A DNA stretch of 64,000 nt from Bacteroidota bacterium (GTDB taxonomy: Bacteria > Bacteroidota > Bacteroidia > Bacteroidales > F082). The translations under genes and the position numbers were made by a program. The notes beneath the pieces are model-generated. The model did no database searches. It was not told the origin of the DNA and worked only from the letters and a program-made list of their open reading frames with translations. The DNA lies in NCBI GenBank assembly GCA_018830105.1, contig JAHJTC010000015.1, positions 62,001 through 126,000 on the forward strand, read 5' to 3'. Of this stretch, positions 9,142-18,362 are shown in pieces; position 1 is the stretch's first letter; every line of letters begins with the position of its first letter.

Positions 9142-10392
9142 ATGAATGCTCTCATAGATTTAGAAGATGGATATATTCTGGCAGCTGAAGATTCGATGGT
9201 GCAGTCGAAAAAGTTACAATACTTTTTTGATGAACATCAACTCAAACATATCATTTGTAAAAATGGTGAAGAAGCCTTTAATCAGGCTCTGAAAGAGAAG
9301 CCAATACTTATTATCAGCGATATTGTGATGCCTGTAATGGATGGCTATACTTTTTGTAGCAAAATTAAAAGCAAGCCGGACCTTAAAGACATTCCTGTTA
9401 TTCTGCTGACTTCCTTGAGCGATCCGCTGGATATTATCAAAGGACTTCAGGCTGGTGCGGACAATTTTATCACCAAGCCTTACGAAAGCAATTACCTGAT
9501 TTCGAGGATCAAGTATTTGCTTGCTAACCGTTTTTTACATAAACATGGTTCTGCTAATATGAGTATGGACATCATGTTTCAAAACCAGCGTTTTCAGATC
9601 AATTCCGATAAAAAACAAATACTTGATCTGCTGCTTTCAGTGTATGAAGCCGCGATCAGTCGCAACGAAAAGTTACTGGAGGTTCAAAAGGAATTGCAAA
9701 AAGCCAATGATAACCTTATTGCTGCTAATGAAGAGCTGGAGGCTTTTGCGCATACCGTTTCGCATGACTTAAAAACCCCACTTAACGGCATCATTGGCTT
9801 TTCGGATTTGTTAAAGATGGAATATGGTGATAAGATGGATGAAGACGCGCAGGAATACATCGACTGGATCATAAAATCCAGCAATAATATGTCGCATCTT
9901 ATCGAGGATTTGCTGCAGTTTTCAAGATCAGGCAGAGCTGAGATAAATCCTGAGGAAATCAACCTGAGTGTTATGACCCGCGAAATCATTAGCGAACTGC
10001 GTTCTTCAGCTTTCACCAGTGATTATAAGGTAGAAATTGAAGAGGATGTCATCGTCAATGCTGATCCAAAAATGATGCGGGTTGTATTGCAAAATTTGCT
10101 TGGCAATGCCTTAAAATACTCCCAGAAAGCCAAATCCCCTGAAATTACTTTTGGAACGCGCGAATACCATGGCCACCATGTTATTTATGTAAAAGACAAT
10201 GGTGCTGGTTTTGATATGGCTAAAGCCGATACGCTGTTTCAGCCTTTTATAAGATTGCACTCCAACAGCGAATTTCAGGGTACTGGTGTTGGATTAAGCA
10301 CCGTAAAACGCATCATTGAAAGGCACGACGGAGAAATATGGTTTGAATCCGTTCCCGGAAAAGGCGCTGTATTTTTCTTTAGACTGGACTGA
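9142..10392 (+). CDS. Receiver-histidine kinase hybrid, probable output of the chemosensory operon
   Basis: A 416-residue soluble protein with no membrane segment. An N-terminal receiver (about 10-128) has Asp60 in 'IISDIVMPVMDGYTF' and the conserved Lys in 'ITKPYESNYL'. A coiled linker leads to a HisKA domain with His208 ('FAHTVSHDLKTPLNGI') and a GHKL ATPase ('LLGNALKYS', 'VKDNGAGFD', 'GTGVGLSTVKRIIERHDG'). It is the last gene of the operon, 10 bases after cheB. This is the slot held by the diguanylate cyclase WspR in Pseudomonas. The likely role is that CheA phosphorylates the receiver, which then controls the kinase. Its own target is not in the window. Confidence 0.9.
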   Translation: MNALIDLEDGYILAAEDSMVQSKKLQYFFDEHQLKHIICKNGEEAFNQALKEKPILIISDIVMPVMDGYTFCSKIKSKPDLKDIPVILLTSLSDPLDIIKGLQAGADNFITKPYESNYLISRIKYLLANRFLHKHGSANMSMDIMFQNQRFQINSDKKQILDLLLSVYEAAISRNEKLLEVQKELQKANDNLIAANEELEAFAHTVSHDLKTPLNGIIGFSDLLKMEYGDKMDEDAQEYIDWIIKSSNNMSHLIEDLLQFSRSGRAEINPEEINLSVMTREIISELRSSAFTSDYKVEIEEDVIVNADPKMMRVVLQNLLGNALKYSQKAKSPEITFGTREYHGHHVIYVKDNGAGFDMAKADTLFQPFIRLHSNSEFQGTGVGLSTVKRIIERHDGEIWFESVPGKGAVFFFRLD

Positions 10393-10500
10393 GTGTTAAT
10401 GTTTACGAGTTTATGGGTTTAAGAGTTGATGGGTTTAAGGGTTTATGAGATGAAGAGGTATATGAGTTTAAGGGTTTCGTTTTAGTAAAAAATGCTATAC
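10393..10500 (+). repeat. Degenerate short repeats of GGGTTTAAG/GAGTTTATG type
   Basis: After the kinase stop, about 90 bases contain at least six imperfect copies of a 10-16 base motif around GAGTTTATGGGTTTAAG (near 10408-10475). The stretch lies between two convergent genes and contains no coding frame. No clear hairpin terminator is seen, so it may be a spacer or an intergenic repeat family. Confidence 0.5.
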
Positions 10501-10583
10501 TGTTAGCGTGAAATTTTCGAAACCTTTCTCAACCTTAACCTCAACTTCAACCTCCCCTGATAACTATCGTGGCAGCCTCCGTC

Positions 10584-12737
10584 TCAAGCATTTTTCTTCT
10601 TCATTCCGCCATCCGCACTAATCAGGATTTCAACTGCTGTTCCGCTTGCTTTCCCGGCTGCATCTTTAAGGTCAATGATTTTATAATCGATAGTCGTTCC
10701 TTCCAGCTTTTTATAAAGGCCAGCAATCTCTTGCATCAGTTTCAGTCCTTTGCCCGTGCCCTGGCTGCCATTGCTCCCGGCATTTTTGCGGCCGATACCG
10801 TTATCTGTGATGTTGATTTTTAGGGTTTCGTTTTTTTGGCTGACATGAATCACCAATTTACCCTTTTTGTTAAGCAGTCGCAGGCCATGTTTTACGGCAT
10901 TTTCGACAAAGTTTTGAATCAGCATTTTGGGGATGGGCAGGTCTGGATCCACTTCATCTTCAACAATAAATTCGAAGCTAAATGCATCATCGAAACGTTT
11001 TTGTTCGAGCAGGAGGTAGTTTTTTACAAACTCCAGCTCTTCTTCCAGGCTGCGGCTCACATCGTCGCTGTGCTCGAGGGTTTCGCGAAACAAGGTGCTA
11101 AACTTTGCAGCAAGCTGAAAGGCTTCTTCTTTTTGCTCTTTAATAATCGCTGAGCTCACAGTATTCATGGCATTCAGGATAAAATGTGGGTCAAGCTGAT
11201 GGCTTACGGCCTGGTATTGCAGCTTGATCAGTTCGTTTTGAATGTGTTGCTGCTGCATCAGCTGATAACGATAGAGCCTTTTGAGCAGGATTAAAAGCAA
11301 CCAAAGCCCGCCGAAGATAGCCAAATGAACGATAAACCTAAAAGGATAATAAGGGTTAGGCTTGTAGGTAAAAGTCATGCAAAGCGGGCCACTCTGAAGG
11401 AATATTTCTGGTGGAGAAGTGCCATTGTACTTAATGCCGGTTGTGTTGCGGACGTCATTTACAAATGGCAGGGAAGTGGTTGTAACGGTTTTAAAATCTG
11501 GTTCCACAACCTTTAGGATTTGATGTGTGGCAGCATTGCAGAGGAGCTCTTTTTCGCCATCCTGATCAAGATCATATTGCTTCTGGTAATAGAAATTGGG
11601 AATTTTAACAATAAACTCTACTGAAAAATCTGCTTTTAATCTGAAAATGCTGTCGAATTTCGTTTTGATGTAAAATGGATGCTCAGGGTGCTTTTCCAGC
11701 TGGAAAATATCCACATCTGCTGTAGCTGCCAAACCCCTTATTGGCGTTTCATAAACGAGATCACCTGCTTCATCTAAAAGCTTAATAAAGTGTGGTTTTG
11801 GATTTTTAGGACGATAGTCAGAAAACACGGCCATGATTAAATCCTGACCCTGATAATGGATGGGGGAGGTTATGGTTTTTGATCGGTAAACCGGGAATTC
11901 AACAGGTTCAAAAAGAAATTCAAGCTGGTCATTCAATACCATCGCGTAAGAGCTGCTGTCGTGATAGGGGATGTTACTATGCGTGCTTATATTACCTCTG
12001 GTAGAAGTGCCAACAAAAAACTCCTGCCGTCCATCTTTATTCAGGTCATAAATGGATAGAGGTGATGGATAAACACCAGTTGCAGGGCTTTTGATCAGGC
12101 TTTTCTCTTTGAAATTGTAGAAATAGAGTTTCCTGGGCTGGAGCGAAAAGCCTGCAATTACCTGAATGATAGCTTCATCAATACCATCGTCATCAAAATC
12201 AAATCCACCAAACAAATCAGTGCTGAAATCGCGCTCGGGATGATAATCGCCAATCTTGTCAATAAAAATGGTGTGTCTGTTCAGTCCATCTGGATCGAGC
12301 GGACTAAAGCATTCATAAAATATGCTGTCGTTGCGCCACCAGGGTACGAGCAATTCAAGATAGCCATCATGATCGTAGTCCATACTAAAATAGCATGCCG
12401 ATGCCAGGCGAGGAATTTCCTGTCCGGGAAAGTTGTATTGATCAATAACATTACCATTCTGCGTTGTAATTTTCAGGGCTTTTTGATCGGCGCGGTTGGT
12501 AAATGAGATTAAATATTCGCTGATGCCATCACTGTCGAGATCCATATAATTTACAAAGCCACCCACCTTCTCTTCTTTAAACTGACTGGTTTGGACCAGC
12601 TCAAAAGGATGCTGTTTGGGAATAAACAGGATAATAACGACAGCCATCACCAATGCCAGCAAAAATGGACTAAAGAGCCATTCCATCGGGTAGTTGATGT
12701 GTGCAAAATTCCTGATATTTCTCATGTTGGGGAGCAT
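10584..12737 (-). CDS. LytS-type sensor histidine kinase with FG-GAP/VCBS-like ectodomain
   Basis: A 717-residue membrane kinase. An N-terminal TM (about 18-41) is followed by a roughly 430-residue extracytoplasmic domain. That domain has five spaced calcium-loop motifs of DxDxDG type (LDSDGISEYL, DYDHDGYLEL, DFDDDGIDEA, DLNKDGRQEF, DLDQDGEKEL), typical of FG-GAP/VCBS beta-propellers. A second TM near residue 480 precedes a His_kinase (PF06580-like) domain with 'SHQLDPHFILNAMNTVSS' and a GHKL ATPase ('LIQNFVENAVKHGL', 'ITDNGIGR'). Such kinases normally pair with LytTR regulators, but no partner gene is adjacent. The first ATG was taken; Met5 or Met18 are alternatives. Confidence 0.88.
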   Translation of the reverse strand: MLPNMRNIRNFAHINYPMEWLFSPFLLALVMAVVIILFIPKQHPFELVQTSQFKEEKVGGFVNYMDLDSDGISEYLISFTNRADQKALKITTQNGNVIDQYNFPGQEIPRLASACYFSMDYDHDGYLELLVPWWRNDSIFYECFSPLDPDGLNRHTIFIDKIGDYHPERDFSTDLFGGFDFDDDGIDEAIIQVIAGFSLQPRKLYFYNFKEKSLIKSPATGVYPSPLSIYDLNKDGRQEFFVGTSTRGNISTHSNIPYHDSSSYAMVLNDQLEFLFEPVEFPVYRSKTITSPIHYQGQDLIMAVFSDYRPKNPKPHFIKLLDEAGDLVYETPIRGLAATADVDIFQLEKHPEHPFYIKTKFDSIFRLKADFSVEFIVKIPNFYYQKQYDLDQDGEKELLCNAATHQILKVVEPDFKTVTTTSLPFVNDVRNTTGIKYNGTSPPEIFLQSGPLCMTFTYKPNPYYPFRFIVHLAIFGGLWLLLILLKRLYRYQLMQQQHIQNELIKLQYQAVSHQLDPHFILNAMNTVSSAIIKEQKEEAFQLAAKFSTLFRETLEHSDDVSRSLEEELEFVKNYLLLEQKRFDDAFSFEFIVEDEVDPDLPIPKMLIQNFVENAVKHGLRLLNKKGKLVIHVSQKNETLKINITDNGIGRKNAGSNGSQGTGKGLKLMQEIAGLYKKLEGTTIDYKIIDLKDAAGKASGTAVEILISADGGMKKKNA

Positions 12738-13000
12738 GAATTATACTGGTTGAGCAGGGCTAAATTAGGAATTATTTCTATATGCGCATTAAAAACAAAC
12801 TACAGTATTATGCTTAATAACAAGTGAAAATATGCTATTTTAAGCCTTAGTCGTTTTGCAGACTAAATTTCGCAGTATAGAAATGGAGCTACTTTTTGCA
12901 CACGAATAAATCATAGCTGAATAAGCAAGTACCATTTCCTTGACGCAAGCGAAGACAGGGTTAAAAGCATGAATTGGCTGACCTCATTATTTCTGCTTTA
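12738..13000. other. Intergenic gap between divergent genes
   Basis: AT-rich gap between the sensor kinase (minus strand) and the methyltransferase gene (plus strand). Apart from the promoter at 13001-13033 I see no gene, hairpin or repeat that I can support. Confidence 0.5.
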
Positions 13001-13033
13001 TTGCACAATGCATGCGGCTTGTGATTATATTTG
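13001..13033 (+). promoter_or_regulatory. Bacteroidota promoter for the homocysteine methyltransferase gene
   Basis: TTG at 13001-13003, a 22-base spacer, then TATATTTG at 13026-13033. This matches the Bacteroidota sigma-ABfr pattern (TTG, about 19-22 bases, TAnnTTTG). It implies a 5' leader of about 100 bases before the ATG at 13138. Confidence 0.6.
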
Positions 13034-13137
13034 CATGGAAACAGCAGGAAAAATACCGGACCTTGCTATTGACCTAAGAAATTAGAGCTGATGCGAATTT
13101 AGTGTTCCTGAAAGTATTAATCAGTGCCACAAGAAAA

Positions 13138-14067
13138 ATGAGACTTGAAAATTACTTAAAATCAGACAGCTTCATACTTACTGAAGGTGCTTTAGTTGAA
13201 AGACTTAAGAGTGAGTGTCAAATAAAACTTGACAGTTTTATTAATCATGCCGGATTAATCTATGACGATTCTGGCAGCTTGACTAAGCTGTATAGGCAAT
13301 ATATTGAAATTGCAATAAAATATGATATTCCTATCATGTTAATGACGCCAACAAGAAAAGTCAATTTTGAAACGCATAAGAAATCAATGTATTCAGAAAG
13401 CGCGCTCATAAAAGACGGGTGTACTTATCTGAAAAATTTGAGAAACGAATATCCTGCTTTTTGTGAAAAGGTATTCATTGGAGGTCTTCTTGGATGTAGA
13501 GGTGACGCATTTAAATCTGATAAGGCGCTGGGAATTGATGATTCATACGAGTTTCACAAAATCCAGGTTAGTCAATTTAAAGATGCTCAGGTTGATTTTC
13601 TGTTTGCAGGATTAATGCCGGAAATAAACGAGGCAATTGGCATGGCAAAAGCGATGGCTGAATCAGGAATTTCATATATCATTAGCTTTACGGTTAGAAA
13701 AAATGGCTGTTTGCTTGATGGAACCAGTATTGCAAACGCAATCAAATTAATTGACAGTAAAGTGTACCCCAAACCTATTGGATATATGTCAAATTGCATT
13801 CACCCGTTGAATTTAAAACTTGCTCTGGAGCACGAAGTAAACAGGGATGCTCCCGAAATAAGTAGATTTTTGGGCATTCAAGCAAATGCTTCTTCGCTTA
13901 GTCCCGAGGAACTAAACAATAGCGCAGAACTACAACAAGAGAATTTTGACGATATGATTGATGAAATAACTTACCTGACAGCCAAATTTAATTTAAAAAT
14001 TTTAGGCGGCTGCTGCGGAACGGATGAAGAGTTTTTCGAGAAATTAGCTAAGAAGCTATTGCAATAA
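13138..14067 (+). CDS. Homocysteine S-methyltransferase family protein
   Basis: A 309-residue protein with the TIM-barrel homocysteine S-methyltransferase fold. Zinc-binding cysteines are visible in 'GYMSNCIHPLN' and the C-terminal 'ILGGCCGTDEEF', and the N-terminus has the family pattern 'SFILTEGALVERL'. Members transfer a methyl group from S-methylmethionine, SAM or related donors to homocysteine; the donor here cannot be told. I chose ATG 13138 over an upstream in-frame GTG (13102) because family similarity begins at 'MRLENYLKS'. It is monocistronic. The 'GLIYDDSG' segment and the lack of a classic GAR motif make it a divergent member. Confidence 0.78.
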   Translation: MRLENYLKSDSFILTEGALVERLKSECQIKLDSFINHAGLIYDDSGSLTKLYRQYIEIAIKYDIPIMLMTPTRKVNFETHKKSMYSESALIKDGCTYLKNLRNEYPAFCEKVFIGGLLGCRGDAFKSDKALGIDDSYEFHKIQVSQFKDAQVDFLFAGLMPEINEAIGMAKAMAESGISYIISFTVRKNGCLLDGTSIANAIKLIDSKVYPKPIGYMSNCIHPLNLKLALEHEVNRDAPEISRFLGIQANASSLSPEELNNSAELQQENFDDMIDEITYLTAKFNLKILGGCCGTDEEFFEKLAKKLLQ

Positions 14068-14182
14068 TCTGTCAAATTTATGACCAGCTGCGAAAACCGG
14101 ATTTAGTAAATGCGGGTTGTATAGGCTTGCTTAAATTTGAATTCTGCAAAAATGGTGACCAAACAGCAGCTAATATACTTTA

Positions 14183-14947
14183 TTATCTTCTTTGTCTGAG
14201 GGCTTCAAACACGACAATTGCTGTTGAAACCGAAACATTCAGCGAGTCGGCAATTCCACGCATGGGGATAATCAGATTTTGGTCTGCTGCTTTGATCCAT
14301 TGTGCTGAAAGTCCCGAAGCTTCTGTCCCCATCACTATGGCAGAAGCTTTGCGGTAGTCAGCATCCAGGTAGTTGGCTGCTGCTTCGAGGTAAGTGGCGA
14401 AAATTTTTATCTCTTTCTCTTTCAGCCATTTAATTGCTTTATCGCTGCTGCAGACAACCACCGGCACCGAAAAAACACAACCCAGACTGGAGCGGATCGT
14501 ATTTGGATTATAAATATCTGTTTTGGGATCACAAACGATTACTGCATCGGCTGCAGCTGCATCAGCTGTGCGAAGTACTGCCCCCAGATTGCCTGGTTTT
14601 TCAACTGCTTCAAGAATAATTAGTAAAGGATTTTTTTTCAACGAAAGGCTTTCCAGACTGTTAACTACCGGCTTAAAAAGCGCTACAAGTCCATCCGAAT
14701 TCCCGCGATAGGCTAATTTCTCAAAAACCTCTGCTGATACCCACACTATTTCGCCGGCTTGCAGGGCAGAAATATCGCCGCAGATTTCAGCACAGGCATA
14801 CAGTTTCTCGAGCTGGAAATTGTTTTTGAGGGCACGTTCAATTTCCCGCCTGCCCTCTGCTACAAAAAGCTGTTGACGCTTTCGTTCAGAAGCTTTTTGC
14901 AGGTGGATGAGGTTTTTTACCTGGGGATTGGTTTTGCTGGTAATCAT
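14183..14947 (-). CDS. TrmH/SpoU-family RNA 2'-O-methyltransferase
   Basis: A 254-residue SPOUT methyltransferase. The N-terminal substrate-binding domain ('KNLIHLQKASERKRQQLFVA') is followed by the knotted SAM-binding domain with motif 1 'EAVEKPGNLGAVLRTADAA', motif 2 'IVMGTEASGLS' and motif 3 'IPMRGIADSLNVSVSTAIV'. It should methylate a ribose 2'-OH in rRNA or tRNA; the exact target is not deducible. Its ATG overlaps the stop of the upstream saccharopine dehydrogenase-like gene by four bases, so it is the last gene of a three-gene minus-strand operon. Confidence 0.88.
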   Translation of the reverse strand: MITSKTNPQVKNLIHLQKASERKRQQLFVAEGRREIERALKNNFQLEKLYACAEICGDISALQAGEIVWVSAEVFEKLAYRGNSDGLVALFKPVVNSLESLSLKKNPLLIILEAVEKPGNLGAVLRTADAAAADAVIVCDPKTDIYNPNTIRSSLGCVFSVPVVVCSSDKAIKWLKEKEIKIFATYLEAAANYLDADYRKASAIVMGTEASGLSAQWIKAADQNLIIPMRGIADSLNVSVSTAIVVFEALRQRR

Positions 14948-16092
14948 CCGATCTCTTGTATGTTTTCTTCAAAATAAATCGCGCGTTCAGCAAGTTTTTC
15001 GCGAATAAAAGCCACATGTGAAGCTTGTTTTCCTATTTGCTCAGGCAGGTGGATGCCGGCTGTGTTAAACTGCCCCGAAGCAATCAAGCGTAGTGCGGCG
15101 GTTGCTGCATAGCCTGTTGTGCGCGCCATCGAATGGGTTTGGGTTTGCATGTCATACTGATCAAAAAGCTCAAAACTATGCCGAAGTTTTCTGCCGTCAT
15201 TGTGAGTCCCCTCTACCAATACCCGCATCACCGTGATATCAGCCTCACCCGGGTTTAGTTTCCATTGATCAAAAAGTAGCTTTTGAGTCATTTCGAGGGG
15301 CACAATGTTTTGGTTTTTTAAAGATACTGTTTCCGTATTTAAAAAACCGCTGTCTTTTAGTAAGCTAATCATTTGGGCGTGACCAGGGTAGCGTAAGGTT
15401 TTTTCGACCATCTCATCTGCTTCCAGATTGGTGAGCAACGACCGCAATCCATCACTGTTGAAGGCTTCTAAAGTGCCTATCCCATCAAATTCCAGCATTT
15501 CAAGATCAGAGAGGGCTTCTTTGATGACAATTTCTCCATGCTCAATTAACCGCGCCGGACGGGTGTATTCTTCAATAACATCGGCAGGCGAAAATACCGC
15601 TTTGTACTCCCAGGGTTTTGTCCGCACTATGGGCAATCCGCCAACATAGATGGCAATACGGTCAACTTTTTTTAGTTTGGAAGCTGCATAGCCACTCAAT
15701 AAATGACTCATACCGGGAGCCACCCCCATATCACATAGCACACAACTCCCGCTATCTTTGGCTTTTTGCTGCAAAAGCTGCGGGTCTTCTGCGTAAAAGG
15801 CAATATCAATAATGGGTTTTCCGTAGGCGATTACCTTGTCAAGTACCTTAAAACCAATCGATCCGGGAACGGCATTGACAAAAATATCGAACGAAGCAAA
15901 CCAGGCTTCATCATCATTGCTGAGCAAATCAGTTTTTATCGTTTTTAACCCAAAATTTGCAGCTGCCAGGAGTCTTTCTGCGTCCAGATCAGCTATGGTT
16001 ACGTCAAACTCATTATTGTGTACTAAATCACGGGCAATTGGCAGACCTACCAGGCCGGCACCCATTACCAAAACATTGTTCAAATTGCTCAT
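14944..16092 (-). CDS. Saccharopine dehydrogenase family oxidoreductase
   Basis: A 382-residue NAD(P)-dependent enzyme with an N-terminal Rossmann fold ('VLVMGAGLVGLPIARDL', Asp at 'IADLDAERL') and a C-terminal saccharopine dehydrogenase domain ('PGMSHLLSGYAASKLKKVD', 'RYPGHAQMISLLKDSGF'). Its likely substrates are amino-acid-derived, e.g. saccharopine or a related lysine/carboxyspermidine-type intermediate; the exact reaction is not evident. I placed the start at 16092 because this ATG overlaps the stop of the upstream EamA gene (ATGA) and directly precedes the Rossmann motif. A longer reading to 16155 adds 21 residues that overlap that gene. Confidence 0.85.
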   Translation of the reverse strand: MSNLNNVLVMGAGLVGLPIARDLVHNNEFDVTIADLDAERLLAAANFGLKTIKTDLLSNDDEAWFASFDIFVNAVPGSIGFKVLDKVIAYGKPIIDIAFYAEDPQLLQQKAKDSGSCVLCDMGVAPGMSHLLSGYAASKLKKVDRIAIYVGGLPIVRTKPWEYKAVFSPADVIEEYTRPARLIEHGEIVIKEALSDLEMLEFDGIGTLEAFNSDGLRSLLTNLEADEMVEKTLRYPGHAQMISLLKDSGFLNTETVSLKNQNIVPLEMTQKLLFDQWKLNPGEADITVMRVLVEGTHNDGRKLRHSFELFDQYDMQTQTHSMARTTGYAATAALRLIASGQFNTAGIHLPEQIGKQASHVAFIREKLAERAIYFEENIQEIG

Positions 16093-17000
16093 AAAGCTAT
16101 TTTTTTTCTGAATGATTTTCTGTTTTGAGATAGCATAACACCTATTATAACACATAAAATGCCAGCTAATTTGTCAAAAGTAATGTTTTCACCAATAATT
16201 ACAAAGCTGAAAAATGCAGTAAACACAGGAATCGTGTTGGTGTAGATATTGCTTTTGGTGATCCCCAGTTTGTGCACGCCGTAAGTAAACAGCACGAATG
16301 CGAGAGAACTGGCAAAAACACCCAATAGAACGAGAGGGATGATCCACGAAAATTCCCATTGTATTGTTGTAATGCTTTCGTATTCAACAAGAAATACAAT
16401 AGGTATAAAGAACAAGACTCCGAAGAGATTTTGCACAAAAACAATGGTAATGGCATTGTAAGAAAAGGTGAGTTTTTTTAGTACAATACCATAGACGATG
16501 GCCGAAAATACGGCCAAAAACAGAAAAGCGATCCCAACCGGTGAGGCTGTAAAGCCTGCTGTTCTGTCAATTAACATTATCAGAATACCTGCAAAGGAAA
16601 CAAAGAGGCCGAGAATATTTAAAGGTTTCAGTCTTTCGCCCAGAAAGAGAAACGCAAACACCGGCGTGAACAATGGAATGGTAGAGATAATTACAGCACT
16701 TATTGTTGGCGTAACTTTCTGTAGGCCATAGCTTTCACCAATAAAATACAGAAAGGGGTTAAAGAATGAGGCGATTATTATGAGCCCCCAGTGTTCCTTT
16801 TTTATTCGTATTTTTCGGCCTTGCAAGCTGAAAAGGATAGAAAAGAATACGACTGAAATCAGCAAACGAAACCACACGGTTGTTGCGGGTTCCAGAAACT
16901 TAAAGACCTCTTTTGACCAGATATAGGAGATGCCCCAAAAAAACATGGCCAGTAAGGTGTAAATATGGGGTTTGAGTCCTGAATTTTTCAAATGTTGCAA
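16089..17000 (-). CDS. EamA/DMT-superfamily transporter
   Basis: A 303-residue integral membrane protein with ten predicted hydrophobic segments in two five-helix EamA repeats. Conserved bits are 'FWGISYIWSKEVF', 'ATTVWFRLLISVVFF' and 'LGERLKPLNILG' in repeat 1, and 'ENITFDKLAGILCVIIGVML' in repeat 2. Members export metabolites or amino acids; the substrate is unknown. No ATG is available at the N-terminus, so the start is TTG (17000, or TTG 16991). It is the first gene of the operon with the saccharopine dehydrogenase and TrmH genes and is divergent from the marR-type gene 69 bases away. Confidence 0.88.
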   Translation of the reverse strand: MQHLKNSGLKPHIYTLLAMFFWGISYIWSKEVFKFLEPATTVWFRLLISVVFFSILFSLQGRKIRIKKEHWGLIIIASFFNPFLYFIGESYGLQKVTPTISAVIISTIPLFTPVFAFLFLGERLKPLNILGLFVSFAGILIMLIDRTAGFTASPVGIAFLFLAVFSAIVYGIVLKKLTFSYNAITIVFVQNLFGVLFFIPIVFLVEYESITTIQWEFSWIIPLVLLGVFASSLAFVLFTYGVHKLGITKSNIYTNTIPVFTAFFSFVIIGENITFDKLAGILCVIIGVMLSQNRKSFRKKIAL

Positions 17001-17069
17001 TTGGGATGCGAAAGTAAAGGAAATTTTATTTCCTTTGTATAGCTATTTACTTTCTGCATAAACTAATTT

Positions 17070-17546
17070 ATGAGCGAATTTACAGAAGTACTTATTAACC
17101 TGCGGAAAATTGTTCGGTCGGTTAATCTGGAATCCAAGCGGATTCAAAAGGAGTTTGGTGTAAGTATTCCACAGCTGCTTTGTTTGCATTACCTTGCTAC
17201 AAAGCCGTGCTTTCAATCTACGATGACAGGTATTGCTGCTTACATGAATTTAAACTTAAGTTCTGTAACAGGTATTGTAAGCAGGCTCGAAAAGAAACAT
17301 CTGCTCGCCAAGCTGCCCAAGTCGGGCGACAAAAGAATCACCATCGTGAGTCTTACAGCTTCCGGAATGAAACTGATCGACAAGTCGCCAGAGCTGATGC
17401 ATCAACAACTTTCGAACAAACTGTCTGCCTTATCCGATGACCAGATTGCTTCGTTAAAGGAATCACTTCAACTGTTGGTACAAAGTTTTGATCTTAGCGA
17501 GGAAACGGCTTCACCGCTTATTACAATGGATGATTTTTCTATTTGA
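17070..17546 (+). CDS. MarR-family transcriptional regulator
   Basis: A 158-residue winged-helix regulator of normal MarR length. The HTH reads 'GIAAYMNLNLSSVTGIVSRL' and the wing 'LAKLPKSGDKRITIVSLTAS'. It is divergent from the EamA transporter gene with a 69-base shared promoter region, the usual layout for a MarR protein that represses the neighbouring exporter and itself. That target is inferred from position only. Confidence 0.87.
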   Translation: MSEFTEVLINLRKIVRSVNLESKRIQKEFGVSIPQLLCLHYLATKPCFQSTMTGIAAYMNLNLSSVTGIVSRLEKKHLLAKLPKSGDKRITIVSLTASGMKLIDKSPELMHQQLSNKLSALSDDQIASLKESLQLLVQSFDLSEETASPLITMDDFSI

Positions 17547-17872
17547 AAGGGCTTATTTTTTAAGCAGCTTTGTTCTACACCCATTCTCTTTTGTATCACA
17601 TTTTCCTTAACGTATCATATTTATAGCCTGTGAGTTAGAGGTCTGTATTTGTTTTTTCAGGCTAATGGCCTGTTTTTGGAAATAATACCAAACCGGTAAG
17701 CTCAGCAATGATTATTTTTTTGGCCGGGCAACAACTTTCAACAGATCTTATTTACTTTTTAGTCAAATTAATACTGCTGTTTTTATCATCCTGAGATTTT
17801 CTAAAATGCTATCTAAGGATTTGTATAACAACAATATAACGTATAGTAATTCTCTTGAATAGTAAAATTATA
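17547..17872. other. Intergenic gap
   Basis: AT-rich gap with no supportable gene. A short hairpin with stem GCTTA/TAAGC just after the marR-type stop (near 17551-17566) could be a weak terminator. The promoter for the next operon begins at 17873. Confidence 0.4.
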
Positions 17873-17904
17873 TTTGTCGGTTAACCAAAAAAGCAGTAAT
17901 TTTG
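17873..17904 (+). promoter_or_regulatory. Bacteroidota promoter for the symporter-racemase operon
   Basis: TTTG at 17873-17876, a 20-base spacer, and TAATTTTG at 17897-17904 give a near-ideal Bacteroidota promoter. It implies transcription from about 17910 and supports the ATG at 17941 as the first start codon. A TTG at 17902 would lie inside the promoter. Confidence 0.65.
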
Positions 17905-17940
17905 TTTCTGTACAAACTAATTTCTAACTGCATTCCAGAA

Positions 17941-18318
17941 ATGACGAATAAAAAAGACGTAATTACTACTTTCAGACGCTATCTCAAACTAAAAGGATTT
18001 AAAAACGTTAAAATGATTCAAGCTGACACTGTTCATCAGATTGAAGAACCCACCGTCGGGCTTTTGCCAGATATAACGGCAGAAAACAAAGGAATACTTT
18101 ATTTTTACAAGTATTTCGAAGGCCGTCAGAATATAGCAGAGCTTATAAAAGATGTCAAAACTTTTTATAGGCAAAAATCTGAATCTCAAAACAGGAAACT
18201 GAAACTTAAATTATTGGTGCCTGTAAAGCAAAGTGATGCCGTGATCCAAAGCCTAAATGCACATCAGCTGGAAGGTGTTGGCGTGATTCGGGTGAGCCCA
18301 AAAATGGCAATAGCCTAA
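17941..18318 (+). CDS. Conserved hypothetical protein, 125 residues
   Basis: A small basic soluble protein whose family I cannot name. Its N-terminal 'DVITTFRRYLKLKGFKNVKM' is helix-forming. The middle reads 'PDITAENKGILYFYKYFEGRQNIAELIKDVKTF' over two lines of sequence, and the end 'LKLKLLVPVKQSDAVIQSL' looks like alternating strand and helix, reminiscent of a nuclease-like or Holliday-resolvase-like alpha/beta fold but without clear catalytic residues. It is the first gene of an operon, 44 bases before the symporter. The ATG was chosen from the promoter position. Confidence 0.6.
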   Translation: MTNKKDVITTFRRYLKLKGFKNVKMIQADTVHQIEEPTVGLLPDITAENKGILYFYKYFEGRQNIAELIKDVKTFYRQKSESQNRKLKLKLLVPVKQSDAVIQSLNAHQLEGVGVIRVSPKMAIA

Positions 18319-18362
18319 AATATGGACGGTATAGATAAACAGATCAACTTTAGATTCGCTGC

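Noticed and set aside
13102..13137. Upstream GTG start for the methyltransferase gene
   Set aside because: The extra 12 residues have no family support and the ATG at 13138 begins the conserved region.
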